Assembly: GCA_963281255.1 (NCBI GenBank)
Contig: OY725503.1
Span: 3,224,001 to 3,288,000 of the forward strand
Direction: 5' to 3'
DNA length: 64,000 nt
Source of the DNA: Aphrocallistes beatrix
Lineage: Eukaryota > Porifera > Hexactinellida > Sceptrulophora > Aphrocallistidae
This document shows, one piece after another, positions 1 through 10,908 of the stretch. A program made the translations under genes and the position numbers. The notes under the pieces were generated by a model. That model saw nothing but the letters and a program-made list of their open reading frames with translations. It was not told where the DNA came from and made no database searches. Numbering within the stretch: the stretch's first letter is position 1; every line of letters starts with the position of its first letter.

Positions 1-95
1 TACACATACATACGCATACATACACATACATACATACATACATACATGCATACACATACATACATACATACATACATACATACATGCATAACACA
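1..95. repeat. ACAT/ACATAC microsatellite
   Basis: The window opens in a simple repeat of CATA/CATACA units with occasional G substitutions. It runs off the left edge, so its full length is unknown. No gene is visible between it and position 200. Confidence 0.9.
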
Positions 96-289
96 CACCT
101 ACTTTTATTGAATTGTACAGCGCACTTGAACATCTTAATATGGAATCTGCGCTATATAAATGTATATTATTAATTAAATGTATATTATTATTATTATAAT
201 AAATTAAAATATTTATATAAGTTATTGCTTTTAAGTATTAATAACAATGAGCCTATTGTGGTGCCGTACAATGATTTCTATTGTGAGAG

Positions 290-1359
290 TAGGGTTGCAA
301 AATTCCCGGAATTTTCAAATGTGGAAACTTTCCAGGAAACTTTCCGGGAATATTCCCGGGAATTTAAAAGACCTGGAAATTTCTGTATAGTGTTTAAATA
401 AATCTGATTGTTTCCGAGGCATTTCTCTGAGGTAAATAAATTGAATTCAATTAAAACCTTTCTTTATTTGCCTCTAAATACTCAAAAAATAAAGGAAAAA
501 TGTAAAAAAAATGTAAATTATACCAGTGCCGAACTGATTCAAGATGGATCAATAATAAATGTAATACAAAATCTAATACTAGTTGTAAGTATAAGTTATC
601 CAATTCTTCTTATACTTGTACGTACATATAACAATCGGGAAACCTATCAAATAGTCTAACAATACGTTTCTGACTAGTCATTACAGTCAGGATCGCTTAT
701 TATGAACCACCAGAGGACCAAAAAATATGTTCATAATTGAGATATTTCATATTAAGCGAACTTGGTTCAATACAAATCCTATCTAGAAAATGAAATTGGG
801 AGCAGGAGGTTAGTTCATAATAAACGAATGTTCATATTAAGCGAGTTCACAATAAGCGACCCTGACTGTATTAAGTTAAACCTGATATGAGATAAACAGA
901 AGCTTATAGCTTATAATCATATATTGGCTACAGCTCTAATCAATAAATATCTGACAAATTTTAACCAAGTTTTATTTAAACTCATTGAAATGAAAAGTAT
1001 ATTAGCTATAATTGTTCTGAATCTTGTGATTCTCGTGAATGACATTACAATTCAAAATATTGAACACAAAAAATGTGGCTGGTTGGAAAATCCGAGATGC
1101 AAATTTGATGGACTTTTCATATATACTTGCCAAATTTAATGAATAATGGTGTAGCCAGGACAGGTCTATTGACAAATACAAACAAACAAACAAAATAATG
1201 CATTTTAGAACTGGGCCACTATACAATATTATAGTCGGCACAGTAAAATCTATATTTCATAATATTTCTCATTATTAAAGAAAAACGAAAATTCCAAAAT
1301 TCCCGAAAATTTCCAGGTCTTATAAATTCCAGGAAAGTTTCCCACCCTTTACAACCTTA
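290..1359. mobile_element. hAT-like non-autonomous transposon, 1070 bp, 8-bp TSD
   Basis: The termini read TAGGGTTGCAAA and TTTACAACCTTA (inverted, imperfect). Inside each end are CCCGGAATTTT / AATTCCCGAAAATT type subterminal repeats. An exact 8-bp direct repeat TGTGAGAG flanks the element at 282-289 and 1360-1367. The repeat-B copies at 16331-16360 and 56571-56600 show the empty target with a single TGTGAGAG. An 8-bp duplication plus these ends fits the hAT superfamily. There is no convincing transposase inside, so it would depend on a helper. A smaller MITE is nested in it. Confidence 0.75.
684..868. mobile_element. pogo/Tc1-like MITE, 185 bp, TA target site
   Basis: The ends CAGTCAGGATCGCTTATTAT and its inverted counterpart ending CGACCCTGACTG are flanked by TA on both sides (682-683, 869-870). 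It is non-coding and inserted inside the hAT-like element at 290-1359. CAG...CTG ends with TA duplication are typical of Tc1/mariner/pogo elements. Confidence 0.75.
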
Positions 1360-1665
1360 TGTGAGAGTGAAGCCATATATATTTTATGAAAAAGTGTGCT
1401 ACATTTTTTGAAGGTATGAAAATTTCGCTTAGATCTTCGAACTTAATCATAGACTCATCCTTTGACACCTACATGCTAATTTTCATACCCTTACGACTTG
1501 CCAGTTCTTTAATTCGGACAAACAAAAAACAAGCAAACAAACTAATCCTAGCGGTTTTAATATATAAGATAATAATCATGTCATTTAATTGCCAAATATT
1601 AAGTCAGCCAAATCAGAAAATGGCTTGAAATATAGGCACAAAATAATCTTGTATTAGAATACAAA

Positions 1666-3456
1666 TCAAGGCATTGCCTTTCTCTTCTTTGGAGTTTGGT
1701 AAGTTCTAAAGCTCCACTGCTGAGAGATAGCCCCACTACAAGCCTGCATGCTCAGTGAGTTGCCATCCCTAACCTCCAGACAGTGTCCTGACACCGCATG
1801 TTTCAACTGTTTAGATTTGTTATATTCCCATTTCTGGTTTCCGCCCATTGCATGACAGCTGTATAACGTAACCTTGGCACCAATACTATAATCAGACACA
1901 TCCAGACAGAAGTCAGAATCGTACTGGAGTTCATCGATATCAGTCAAGCCGATATCCTGGTTCATGGAGTGGTCAATACATGTGTACGCGCCAATTTCTC
2001 CGTGCTCACGCCTCCCCATCGTATCAAGACACATATCAGTCCCCACATTCCTGACAGGACCAATGGCTACCATGTTCTCTCCAGGGAGGGTCAGCTCAGG
2101 CACTACGTTATCCAGGAACCATTTGAAAGATTTGCATTTAAGCCTATGCTTCAGCTCGAGACGAGATGAGATATCCCCAATGTCCCGATCCTTCGCCCAT
2201 GGCCGCTTATCATAGTAGATATCTTTATATTCGTCATCCACCCATACCTCTATCAAACGCATTGTGTTCTTGGTCAGAGTTTTGTCAGCTCCCTCTGGGA
2301 ACGTCCATATAGTGTTTCCGCCTCCTCTGAAAATATGTCCCACCTTCGAACAGGGTACGATCTCTAGAGAACCGCCACACATCCAAATTCTGAACGAGAT
2401 CTCCACGTTCTCTGCTCCCCATATCATCATCTCCTCATCGTAGCCCCCTATCTCGAAGAAGAACTTCCTGTCCATCCCAAACAGGCCTCCGGCCATTGTC
2501 GGAGATCGAATCGGTTCCGCTTCCGTCTTTCTGCGTTCCATCTCGTAGGGTGGGACTTTTTTCCACTTGAAAGTGAAAGACCAGTCCAGAGATCCCCTGC
2601 TACCTATGGGGCCAGGTCTGGAAGTGTGCTCTAGAGACTCCCAGTCTATGGTCGTGATGTCGGGAGTAACTGCGATAGTGCGGTCCGTATGGATACGGTC
2701 GAGTAACGGCTCTAGCCAGCCTTGATAACACTCACAGTGGGAATCTAAAATGATTAGCGCCTCGCCAGTGGCAGCGAGAGCCCCGGATAGTCGGGCGCGT
2801 ATCAATCCCTCCCGTTTTTTGTGTCGGATCAGTTTGACTTTGGACATGGGGCGTATCAGGTCGTCAAGCTTTGCTTTGAGGTCTTCGCGCTCACTGAAAT
2901 CATCCACGAGGATAATTTCGTGCAGCAGCTCAGCGGGAGAACGTAGCAACACGGTCGTAACTGTTCGCATGAGCGCAGAGAGAACTTCGTTGTGAAAAAT
3001 TATCACCACAGAAGCGTTGGGAAGGTTGCTACTGTAATCCTGCCGGAAACAAGAGGCATCCCTCAATTCAGGAACCGGCCGATCCCAAGGCATCGCATCG
3101 CTAAGAAATGCGTTGAAACCGTTTTTCTTCTTTCCTAGCTCTTCTAATTTTCTCTCTTCATCGTTCTTAGGAGTGTATTTCTTCAGATCAAAGTCATGAT
3201 AGTCCTGGTTTGGTCTCGCTCTAAGTGCAGGTTGGTTCCCTCCTCTCTCATTCTGTACTTCGGGAGGCGGTCTTATGAATGGAATTTCATTGTATTGTCT
3301 CTGTACATAGTCGAGTGCATTGGTGAGAGTGCTACGTGTAGCTGGGTTGAGTAGGAGTCCGACTGTGAAGAAAAAAGAGAAAAAAGTGGCGATTAAGAAC
3401 AGCAGAATGAGGAGACGCAAATAGGGACGGGGGATTCTTGAGCGCCAGTACTTCAT
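1666..3456 (-). CDS. GALNT: Polypeptide N-acetylgalactosaminyltransferase
   Basis: Single-exon frame of 596 residues starting at the ATG at 3456; the frame is open a few codons further upstream but has no earlier ATG. Type II Golgi membrane protein: short basic tail, one membrane anchor at about residues 14-36, then a stem. The GT-A (GT27) catalytic domain spans roughly 145-430 and shows the metal-binding DxH triad as DSH at 238-240, and WGAEN at 346-350 followed by the Gal/GalNAc-T motif region. A C-terminal ricin B-type lectin domain (about 460-585) keeps CLD and QxW repeats (CLDV 517-520, QKW 541-543, QQW 579-581). By family the enzyme transfers GalNAc from UDP-GalNAc to Ser/Thr, starting mucin-type O-glycans. 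The length is normal for the family. I cannot assign a GALNT subtype. Confidence 0.95.
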   Translation of the reverse strand: MKYWRSRIPRPYLRLLILLFLIATFFSFFFTVGLLLNPATRSTLTNALDYVQRQYNEIPFIRPPPEVQNERGGNQPALRARPNQDYHDFDLKKYTPKNDEERKLEELGKKKNGFNAFLSDAMPWDRPVPELRDASCFRQDYSSNLPNASVVIIFHNEVLSALMRTVTTVLLRSPAELLHEIILVDDFSEREDLKAKLDDLIRPMSKVKLIRHKKREGLIRARLSGALAATGEALIILDSHCECYQGWLEPLLDRIHTDRTIAVTPDITTIDWESLEHTSRPGPIGSRGSLDWSFTFKWKKVPPYEMERRKTEAEPIRSPTMAGGLFGMDRKFFFEIGGYDEEMMIWGAENVEISFRIWMCGGSLEIVPCSKVGHIFRGGGNTIWTFPEGADKTLTKNTMRLIEVWVDDEYKDIYYDKRPWAKDRDIGDISSRLELKHRLKCKSFKWFLDNVVPELTLPGENMVAIGPVRNVGTDMCLDTMGRREHGEIGAYTCIDHSMNQDIGLTDIDELQYDSDFCLDVSDYSIGAKVTLYSCHAMGGNQKWEYNKSKQLKHAVSGHCLEVRDGNSLSMQACSGAISQQWSFRTYQTPKKRKAMP

Positions 3457-3871
3457 TGAAGAAATTATGTACAACTAGCAGAGGAGAGTATAAAAATAAT
3501 TAGAACGTATTCAGCGGTATTACTAGAATACAGTAAAACCTCTTTAACAGCATCTTGGGTGGCCGTATAGAGGTTTCAAAGGCCGAAAATAACCGTTATG
3601 TACAGGTGGCCGTCTATTATAGAGTGGGCGTTCTAGCAGGTTCGATGGTATATTGGAATGCACAAGTAAAAAGGTAATATCTAAACTTGAATAAGATTCA
3701 AAGCAGCTATGTGAATGCTTACACATTTTTACCAGAATTAATAAAATAGAAATCTAGTAAGGATTCATAATTTTAGCTCAAGCAAGAAGCAAGGAATACA
3801 TACTTTATCTTGACCAAAATAATTAATTCGCCTATTTGGTTCTATATCATGATCAATGTGGAGAGTTCTAT

Positions 3872-4034
3872 CACTGGAAAATTGGTCCAGGGGACCAATT
3901 TTTTCAGGATAAATCGGTCCTACGCTGAAAATCTTGGTCCTACTATGGACTAATTTTCCATGGAATTTTGGTCCACCCGGACAAAATTTTTAATGGAAAA
4001 TTGGTCCTAAGCTGAATAATGCCAAGTCCCAGTG
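3872..4034. repeat. Family G palindromic element, copy 1
   Basis: It begins CACTGGAAAATTGGTCC and ends AAGTCCCAGTG. The interior is a series of GGACCA...TTTTCC and GGAAAATTGGTCC motifs in alternating orientation, so it could fold on itself several times. Same beginning and end as the copy at 22862-23066. Non-coding; probably a small TIR element, but no clear target duplication was found. Confidence 0.55.
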
Positions 4035-4088
4035 AACAGTTCATTTGCTATTGAGCTTGTTTCAGGTGAAATTATCTATGCTAATAAT

Positions 4089-4636
4089 ATCCTAACTATT
4101 AAAACTCGATTAAGTGTATATATATATATATATCTCTGTAATGAATTGATTGAAGAAACTGCTAGGCACAGAAAGCTGATTTTTGGCATGTAGGAGTCTT
4201 TTAGCTATGGCTCCACTAAGTTCTGAGCTCAGACGAAAATGTCGACTCATCATGGAATTGTGACGTCATTGTCACATTTTTAAAAGTTAAGCAATACAGT
4301 TATTCGAGCATAACTCAGCCATTATAGGAGATAAAAGGCTGAAATTTTAATAGAATCTGTATACTAACATATCTCACATATGATGCAACTATCATCAACT
4401 ATCATCAAAGTGATGACTCTTCACTTTATAATGACGTCATCATTACTCATCAAAATTTTAAAAATTGATAAATTTGGTGATTTTTCGTGCGATAGCGATT
4501 ATAACAGTAGGACAGACGTATTTAGAGATGTTATTTCCCTTAATTGATCAATGTGACCCCAGGCGCCCAAAGGGCGCCTCCGGCGGACACAAAGTGTCCG
4601 CCAGCCGCGCAGCGCAAGCAAGCGAAGCGCGCTTGT
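4089..4636 (+). mobile_element. Family A element, copy 1 (GC-hairpin end)
   Basis: It starts ATCCTAACTATTAAAACTCG, runs through a short TA microsatellite and an AT-rich body, and ends in a GC-rich block. That block has three potential hairpins in tandem: GGCGCCCAAAGGGCGCC, GGCGGACACAAAGTGTCCGCC-type, and an arm around CGCAAGCAAGCGAAGCG, ending in GCTTGT. The body contains a GACGTCAT motif at each side. It is non-coding and matches copies at 18870-19427 and 25059-25648. The right-hand copy of the terminal repeat seen in the 25059 copy is missing here. Confidence 0.65.
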
Positions 4637-4666
4637 TAATAATAAAATCGATATAAAAATTAAATA

Positions 4667-4854
4667 CAGTCGACTCCGCTTAATAGGGCCACTGTTTAAT
4701 CGGGTCAGCCGCTTAATCGGGCCACTTTTGGTAGGACCAGAATAGCTCTCACACATAGAAGCTAATACAAAATATTTTCGGTTAATAGGGTTCTCCGCTT
4801 AATCGGGTCAAAATGTCCTCTGACCGTTGTGGCCCTATTAAGCGGAGTCGACTG
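4667..4854 (+). mobile_element. pogo-like MITE family T, copy 1 (188 bp)
   Basis: Ends CAGTCGACTCCGCTTAATAG and CTATTAAGCGGAGTCGACTG, flanked by TA (4665-4666, 4855-4856). Two near-identical copies lie at 29975-30162 (opposite orientation) and 49775-49960. Each carries repeated CGCTTAAT(C/A)GGG motifs inside the ends, a likely array of transposase-binding sites. Non-coding. Confidence 0.85.
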
Positions 4855-5957
4855 TATATCAATATTAATATGAAATGAACTTTTTAAAATACATATTGTT
4901 AATAAATACGAATTAACGAATTTTGTACATTTACAAATGTTTAGTTGTTATTTATAGGATGCAATAAATGTGGACCAGACACGAGAATGCATATTTTAGT
5001 TGGCGTAGAGGATAAATATGATACAAATCCTATCCCGAAAACCAACCAATAACATTAATCAAACCAGCGTAATTTAATAATCTGATGCCACAAATATTAA
5101 TTAATAATAAGTATTATAACTTAGTAATTACATTACTGAAGAGTTTAGATTGGATAAGCTGTGTAGGTTAATTTGATTTGATACACTTATTAATTAATGT
5201 TATTAAATAAGGATTAATTTTTTCTCATAACTGAACCGAAATGAGAATATCATCTCAAAATTCTGACATTAAAAGTATCAATGTCTCACGAGTGTGAAGT
5301 TACATATTTACACGGAGAAACCGAGCACACTATAAGATTAATATAATAATCTGGAACTAGTGGAGCAATTAGGATGGCATTTGGAATACATTGATACTAG
5401 CCTTGGTCATACTTACCAACCCCTCTTGAAAATTTCCCTGGATTTTAGGAGTGAAATCCCTGGATTTCAATGGTAAATCCCTGGATGTTATTATATTTAT
5501 AATTTTAATGACTAAATTATAATGGATCAATAGACTTAAGTTTCGAAATTCTCGATCTAGGGAGATCCCTGGATTTTTAATAAAGGCTGAATATATGTAA
5601 TTGAGATTTCGAAATGGATAAGTAAGCGATTTAGGGAAAGGTACATCCATAGCATTCTATACATAAGGCAATGGCAGTCACCAAAAAAACAGTACCATGG
5701 ATTGCTTAGTATATTCAATCCTAAAACCACTAAATTAATACTGTTATTATCAACTATATAATTATTACATATTTTGTGTTGATGGGTTGATTAAATATTC
5801 ATTTTGAAAATATTATGTAACCACAATATTTATATTTACTTCACATACAACACTAGTGTGTTACATTTACGTATTGTTTTATTGTATATCATTTCTATTA
5901 CTCATTTATAATGCCTCATTTGACAACATCAATTGCATGAATTAATATTTGGACGAG

Positions 5958-6643
5958 ATGTCTTGTGTCGCTCCTGGCTTTACTTCCAATTACAGAGGAG
6001 TAGAACACTCCATGAAGTTTTTTAATTTACTAAAAGATGGTGCTCTTCGTGAAAATGATATTGAGCCATTCCAAGACCTGTGAAGACTAACAAAACTACT
6101 AGATTCCAAGGGTGAGTGTTTCTTAAGACATAAGTAATGTAATTATTCTAAATCATGCATATAAGTTCGTAAGAAACAATTGACTGAATTTAAAAGACTA
6201 CGAAAAAGTGTTTACTTTCCCCCAATTTAGTGAATGCAATCCTCGTTACTCCAAAAAACATGTTGCATAAGAACCTTATTTAATTTGGATAAATGCAATA
6301 TATTTAGAAGTGCCCCAAATTAGCATCGAAAGCCTGCTGACTATCATCTTGGAAAGGCAAAATATAAATTTGGCCCTTAAGGTTTCCCATGAGTCAACTT
6401 CTGTCGAACAGTTAGCTTATAACATGGAAAAAACATTGTGAGAACCAAACTGTTGAGTTCTTGAAATTCATCAATGATGTTTGGAAAATATTCAATGTGA
6501 ATTGGGTAGAGAAGAATAGTCATTTTAACGACGATGTATCTGCACCCTTAGCAGAAATTTTAAAACTTTATTCTGGCTCTTCCCATACTAATCTTATTCA
6601 TTTGGCATGTGCTACTATGGAATTAGAACATTGTATACTTTGA
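5958..6643 (+). pseudogene. Decayed THAP/P-like transposase fragments
   Basis: From the ATG at 5958 a frame reads like the start of a THAP zinc finger (CVAPG-TSNYRG, then MKFFNLLKDG). The second expected zinc ligand is replaced by Phe and the frame stops after about 40 codons. A second fragment at 6461-6643 reads MKFINDVWKIFNVNWVEK, resembling the segment of P-type transposases that follows their leucine-rich part. Stops and frame changes lie between, so no functional protein is encoded. Confidence 0.45.
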
Positions 6644-6954
6644 GGCATTTTGCATATGCAATACGTCACAGTGATAAATTCTACCAAAGATCTTTTCACT
6701 GTATTCCACTGTTCATTATCTAATAAAGTTAAGACCTCTATATAATGCACTACCGTAGTATTGAAACATGATAATAGTAAACTAAACTTGCTAAATTCAA
6801 GAACTGATTTAATAATATTATTTGTTTATTTAGTCAACCTCATCAGGCTGTAGAGGTCCGAAATGTGTGACTATATCCTATTGGAAGGCCAGAGTGTGTG
6901 CTTGTTCCTTACTCGTAGAAGTATATTGTTTCCTTATGACGTCTCAGATCAAGT

Positions 6955-7235
6955 CTATCTCTCACGCGAAGCCAAGTCAATCTCAAGCTAAGTCAAGTCT
7001 ATCCTCAAGCTAAGTCAAGTATATCTCTCATGCTAAGTGAAGTCTGTATCTCAAGCTAAGTCAAATCTGTCTCAAGCTAAGTCAAGTCTGTCTCAAGCTA
7101 AGTCAAGTCTGTCTCTCTCAAGCTAAGTCAAGTATGTCTCAAGCTAAGTCAAGTTTATCTTCAAGCTAAGTCAAGTATATCTCTCAAGCTAAATCGAGCC
7201 TATCTCAAGCTAAGCCAAGCCATAGTCTGCCATCA
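6955..7235. repeat. Minisatellite, AAGCTAAGTCAAGTCTGTCTC-like units
   Basis: About a dozen imperfect units of roughly 20-25 bp built on CAAGCTAAGTCAAGTCT. It lies within the P-like element, so it expanded after insertion or was carried in. Confidence 0.85.
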
Positions 7236-9418
7236 AGAAGTAGAAGTCCGTCTCATTAGTACTCCTCGAAATCCAATGTTTATTATGTATTTATGAGCTT
7301 AATATTTATATTATGTTATATTTGTTTTTTCCAGAATAAAAATAATTATCAATATCAAACATGTCTTGACAATTAATGGTCATATTTGCGAGTGGGGTCA
7401 CCTAAAATGCTTAATTAATCATATATAACGTATAAAGGATGAATGTAAATTTGAATATACTAAGCAATCCCTGGTCCAAAAAAAATAGTGACTGCCATTG
7501 CCTTGTGTATAGAATGCTATGGTACATCGTATATAATGTCATCTAACGCGTTAAATAATCACTTGATCAACATTCTAGAACAATTTTCGAAATTCGTAAT
7601 CCAGGAAATTTTCCTGGATTCCTGAACACTTGCTAAATAATGAAGAACATAAAATTATTCAATAAATTCTATAAACTATATTACAATGATGGAAATTATT
7701 ATAGGTTAGTTAGTTAAGAGCTCAAAATCCCTGGATTTTTCATTAAATCCCTGGATCCCTGGATCATAAATCATTTCCCTGGATAATCCAGGGATCTCTG
7801 GAGTGTTGGTAAGTATGCTTGGTGGTTTCTGTCACTTTGATAATAACCCAACCTGACACTCATATGGCTCCTAATGACTTTACTAATTTCGACAAATTTT
7901 CGATATTTTTCAATTATTCTAAAATCGAGCACACATTAACATTTAATACTCTGGAAAGTACACCAATCGGTATGACATTTGAAATGCATCAAATATGTAG
8001 ACTTGTGTGTTTCCAGCATCCTATTGTAATTTTACTCCAATGCTAAATAATGTACAAGTGTACTTAGTGAATGAATGCGCTGATATGATATCACATGATT
8101 TTGGCTAAAACTGGACCATCTTTCATGGTAGTTTCCTACTTTAGTTACTCGTGACGTTAAATTCTCTACTTGAGTACCAAAAATAATAAAGCAGATTTCT
8201 TAATTAATTTAAAGTGTTAAATTCGCATGAAAATTTACATTGGCTTCCGTTCGCGCGCAACTGTATAACTAATGCATGGAAGTTGAATTGTGTATAGTGG
8301 GCTGTGCATACTTTATGGTGGGATTGGGAATTATATTTGCGTAAGAATTATTCCATTTTTTTTCAAATGTCCTAATTAACTGATTTTCCTAATAACGCCC
8401 TACTATTAATTGGGATACAGTTTATTTAGGACATCAATTAATCGCATATACTACATCTTAGATTCTAGTAGAATCTGATTAACTACTAATTACAGTTAAT
8501 GTGCATATATTTATACCATCTGTTGAATTTGTAATATTAATAATGGAGACCCGGGTTCCACCCATAGTGTAAAACATCGAGTATATAGTAATAATTCATG
8601 CCGTCTCGTCGTCAACATAATTAAATCGATGTTACACTGCATATAATATTGTCACAAATTTTCGGGTCACCAATTGTCCCTGTTACGAATTTGTAAGGTC
8701 AGGGTTCAGGAATATATTCGGTCGCGAATTGTAGTGTCACGAATCGTATGTATCCTATCTAGGGAAACCATAATTATTTTATTAGACGTGCAATACTAAA
8801 TCACTAAATCTATAATTTGCGTCGGTGATCTATACATTTTGAGATATGGCTTAAACATTCAATTTGTTGTTTCCATAGCAACTGAGAAATGCATAGACAT
8901 TCCAATTAAGATTTTCAAAATTTTTGGATTAAGGCCTTCCTAGTGTTGTTCTATAAAAAAATCAAGCATTAAAAATGCAGATAGCGATGTTTTAAATGAG
9001 GTAGAACAATACTCTAAAAAGAGCCTATTGCGCAATCACATGATGACAAATCGAATTTTTGACAGCTGAATTGGATACTCTGATATAATATTTGTATATG
9101 GTAATAATACATTTCAAAGGTCTATCGTATACGGCTTTTGATTTATCGGTTTAATTAAATTTTGACTGTGTGAAAACTGGCCTTCTATTTTGGCCTTGTA
9201 TTCGGTGGGTTGCATAGCTGTATATATAGTAGGCTATGTCATAATGCATTTTAAATGTCATACTGATTGGTGGACTGGTGCCAGAATTATTTCATGTTTG
9301 CTTGGTCATAGAATAATTGAGAAAAGTAAAAATTGGTGCTTAATATTAAGCAAACTAATCCTGAATGTAATGTCGATTTGAAACTACAAAGTTCACATTA
9401 TAAAGGTTATTATATAAA

Positions 9419-9566
9419 CAGTGGCGTAGCCAGAGCGTTTGTGATGCCCGGGCCTGCTTCCATGGTCCAAGAAAAATTTTATTCGAAAATTCGAAAGCTT
9501 AGCCAGGAGCACAAGGCTGACGCCCGGGCCCAGGCCCGGGTTGGCCCGGGTCTGGCTACGCCACTG
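9419..9566. mobile_element. Small MITE with CAGTGGCGTAGCCAGA ends
   Basis: Inverted ends CAGTGGCGTAGCCAGA and TCTGGCTACGCCACTG enclose a 148-bp element. Its inner flanks are GC-rich palindromes built on GCCCGGG, which contrast with the AT-rich surroundings. Non-coding. Confidence 0.75.
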
Positions 9567-10079
9567 ATTATATTTGAAAGACTCAAACAACTTCAGTCGA
9601 ATAACATTAACAACAATCGAGGTATGTGTTATGTACTATATAATCAATCAATTTGACCATTAATTAAATAACTTTTAATGATCAAATAAATCGTGTAAAT
9701 CGCATTATAAAAACCTGATAATTGATTTGTTTAGATCCCAATGTATTTGTATTATAAAAGAAACGAATTTCATTGGTCAGCACAATTTGTCACCTATCTC
9801 GACGAGGTGTGAAGATTTCGCTTAGATCTTCGAACATCGTAAACTCATTATTATTGACCTGTGTGCCAAATTTCACATTTCTAGCACCTCCCAGTTCCTC
9901 AATCAATTCTGCACAAACAAACAAAAAATTGCGTTTTAATGTATAAGATTCGGTTAGACCAAATCCTATTTGGCAAATATTTGATATTCAGTTGGGAACC
10001 GAATATCAGTATTCGTATTCGTTTGGAAATATTCATGAATACTGATATTCGGTTCAATCGGTTTCAACAAATTTATCCA

Positions 10080-10325
10080 TTCGTCAAAAATAGACCCAAA
10101 CAACTGTCAATTCGTCTAAAATAGAGTCGAACAACTGAAAACTCTTCGAAAATAGAGTGAACAACTGACAACTCTAAAAGTGGAGTCGAACAACTGGCAA
10201 CTCTCCTAAAATACTAGAATTAAAAAAATGACAACTCTAAAATAGAGTGGAACAACTGACAATTCTAAAGTGGAGTCGAACATCTGACACCTTCCATAAA
10301 ATAGAGTCGAACAACTGACAACACC
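10080..10325. repeat. Minisatellite, about 30-bp units
   Basis: Repeated imperfect units of the form AAATAGAGTCGAACAACTGAC followed by AACTCT. About eight units. No coding potential. Confidence 0.8.
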
Positions 10326-10908
10326 AAAATTTGAACACAGGCTGATCAACACTTATACGTGTTACGCTATACACGATTAAACAATTTAGATATCATGAGT
10401 CTCCTTACGCGAATATTAATTAAAAAATATTAATAGTATTTTAATTAATAAAACTAAACCGCTTCCTTTCGTCTCTCTTTTCTAAGAAATAATCTTAGCT
10501 AAGCGTGGTGATACAAGACCTATTGGCCTATCATGAACTGGCCATATTATAACTACCTTATCATTCGATCCATCACTTGCCCTGAAGGTAACTTGCGACT
10601 GGATTATTCAATTATAACAATACTAATGAGCCAAACCCATTGTGTCAATCTTTTCTCATGAAGCACTACTTAGCATGGTACATATACTATTGAGTTAATT
10701 AATGGCAGTAAGAACGAAAATGTATTTGGTTAGAATATTATAGTGCCTTGGACAGAAGAATAGCTGCATAGATCTTGATGTTAAACTGATATGTAGATTG
10801 AATTGATCTGAACAATTTACAAGGTGTAGTTTTATACATAGAGAGAGAGAGTATATATATGTAGTATACTACGATGATGGAGATTTGAGAATAACTAATA
10901 TATTCATT

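Larger units (their letters stand above)
205..1600 (+). repeat. Dispersed repeat family B, copy 1, split by a hAT-like insertion
   Basis: The two halves (about 205-289 and 1360-1600) match uninterrupted copies near 16250-16545 and 56505-56810, with a partial copy near 9775-9950. Shared landmarks are a stretch starting ATAAGTTATTGCTTT, then AATGATTTCTATTGTGAGAG, then a part with CACCTACATGCCAATTTTCA, an AAAC-rich stretch and a constant end close to CTAGCGTTTTAATATATAAG. No coding capacity is evident. The family is a short interspersed repeat of unknown class; I found neither a clear tRNA-like head nor terminal inverted repeats. Confidence 0.65.
3457..5407. other. Intergenic, repeat-rich
   Basis: This stretch holds a one-ended pogo-like fragment starting CAGTAAAACCTCTTTAACAG near 3533, a GGTCC/GGACC palindromic repeat (3872-4034), a family A element (4089-4636) and a pogo-like MITE (4667-4854). 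From 4855 to 5407 it is AT-rich with no gene or recognisable repeat. Confidence 0.6.
5648..7521 (+). mobile_element. P-element-like transposon remnant, 1874 bp
   Basis: The ends are long inverted repeats of about 65 bp beginning CATAGCATTCTATACA (5648-5715 against 7456-7521). Direct repeats of 7 bp, GTACATC, flank it at 5641-5647 and 7522-7528, close to the 8 bp typical of P elements. Inside are a THAP-like N-terminal fragment and a transposase-like fragment, then a minisatellite at 6955-7235. It sits inside the element at 5408-7817. The P assignment is inference from the THAP-like start, terminus length and duplication size. Confidence 0.6.
5408..7817. mobile_element. TIR element with CCCTGGA subterminal repeats, host of a P-like insertion
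   Basis: Termini CATACTTACCAAC and GTTGGTAAGTATG are inverted, and a 6-bp direct repeat CTTGGT flanks them (5402-5407, 7818-7823). Both ends carry several copies of AAATCCCTGGATTT-like motifs, a pattern resembling the CCCGGAATTT motifs of the element at 290-1359. Without the P-like insertion (1874 bp plus target duplication) the element is only about 0.5 kb, hence non-autonomous. The superfamily is not assigned; hAT is possible. Confidence 0.6.
7824..10908. other. Intergenic
   Basis: AT-rich sequence without recognisable genes. It contains a small MITE (9419-9566), a partial repeat-B copy (about 9775-9950) and a minisatellite (10080-10325). Short open frames here (for example 9190-9381) show no protein-like composition. 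Confidence 0.6.

Noticed and set aside
6955-7235. Regular repeat considered as a CRISPR-like or regulatory array
   Set aside because: Units are directly adjacent and imperfect with no unique spacers: an ordinary minisatellite in a eukaryotic transposon.
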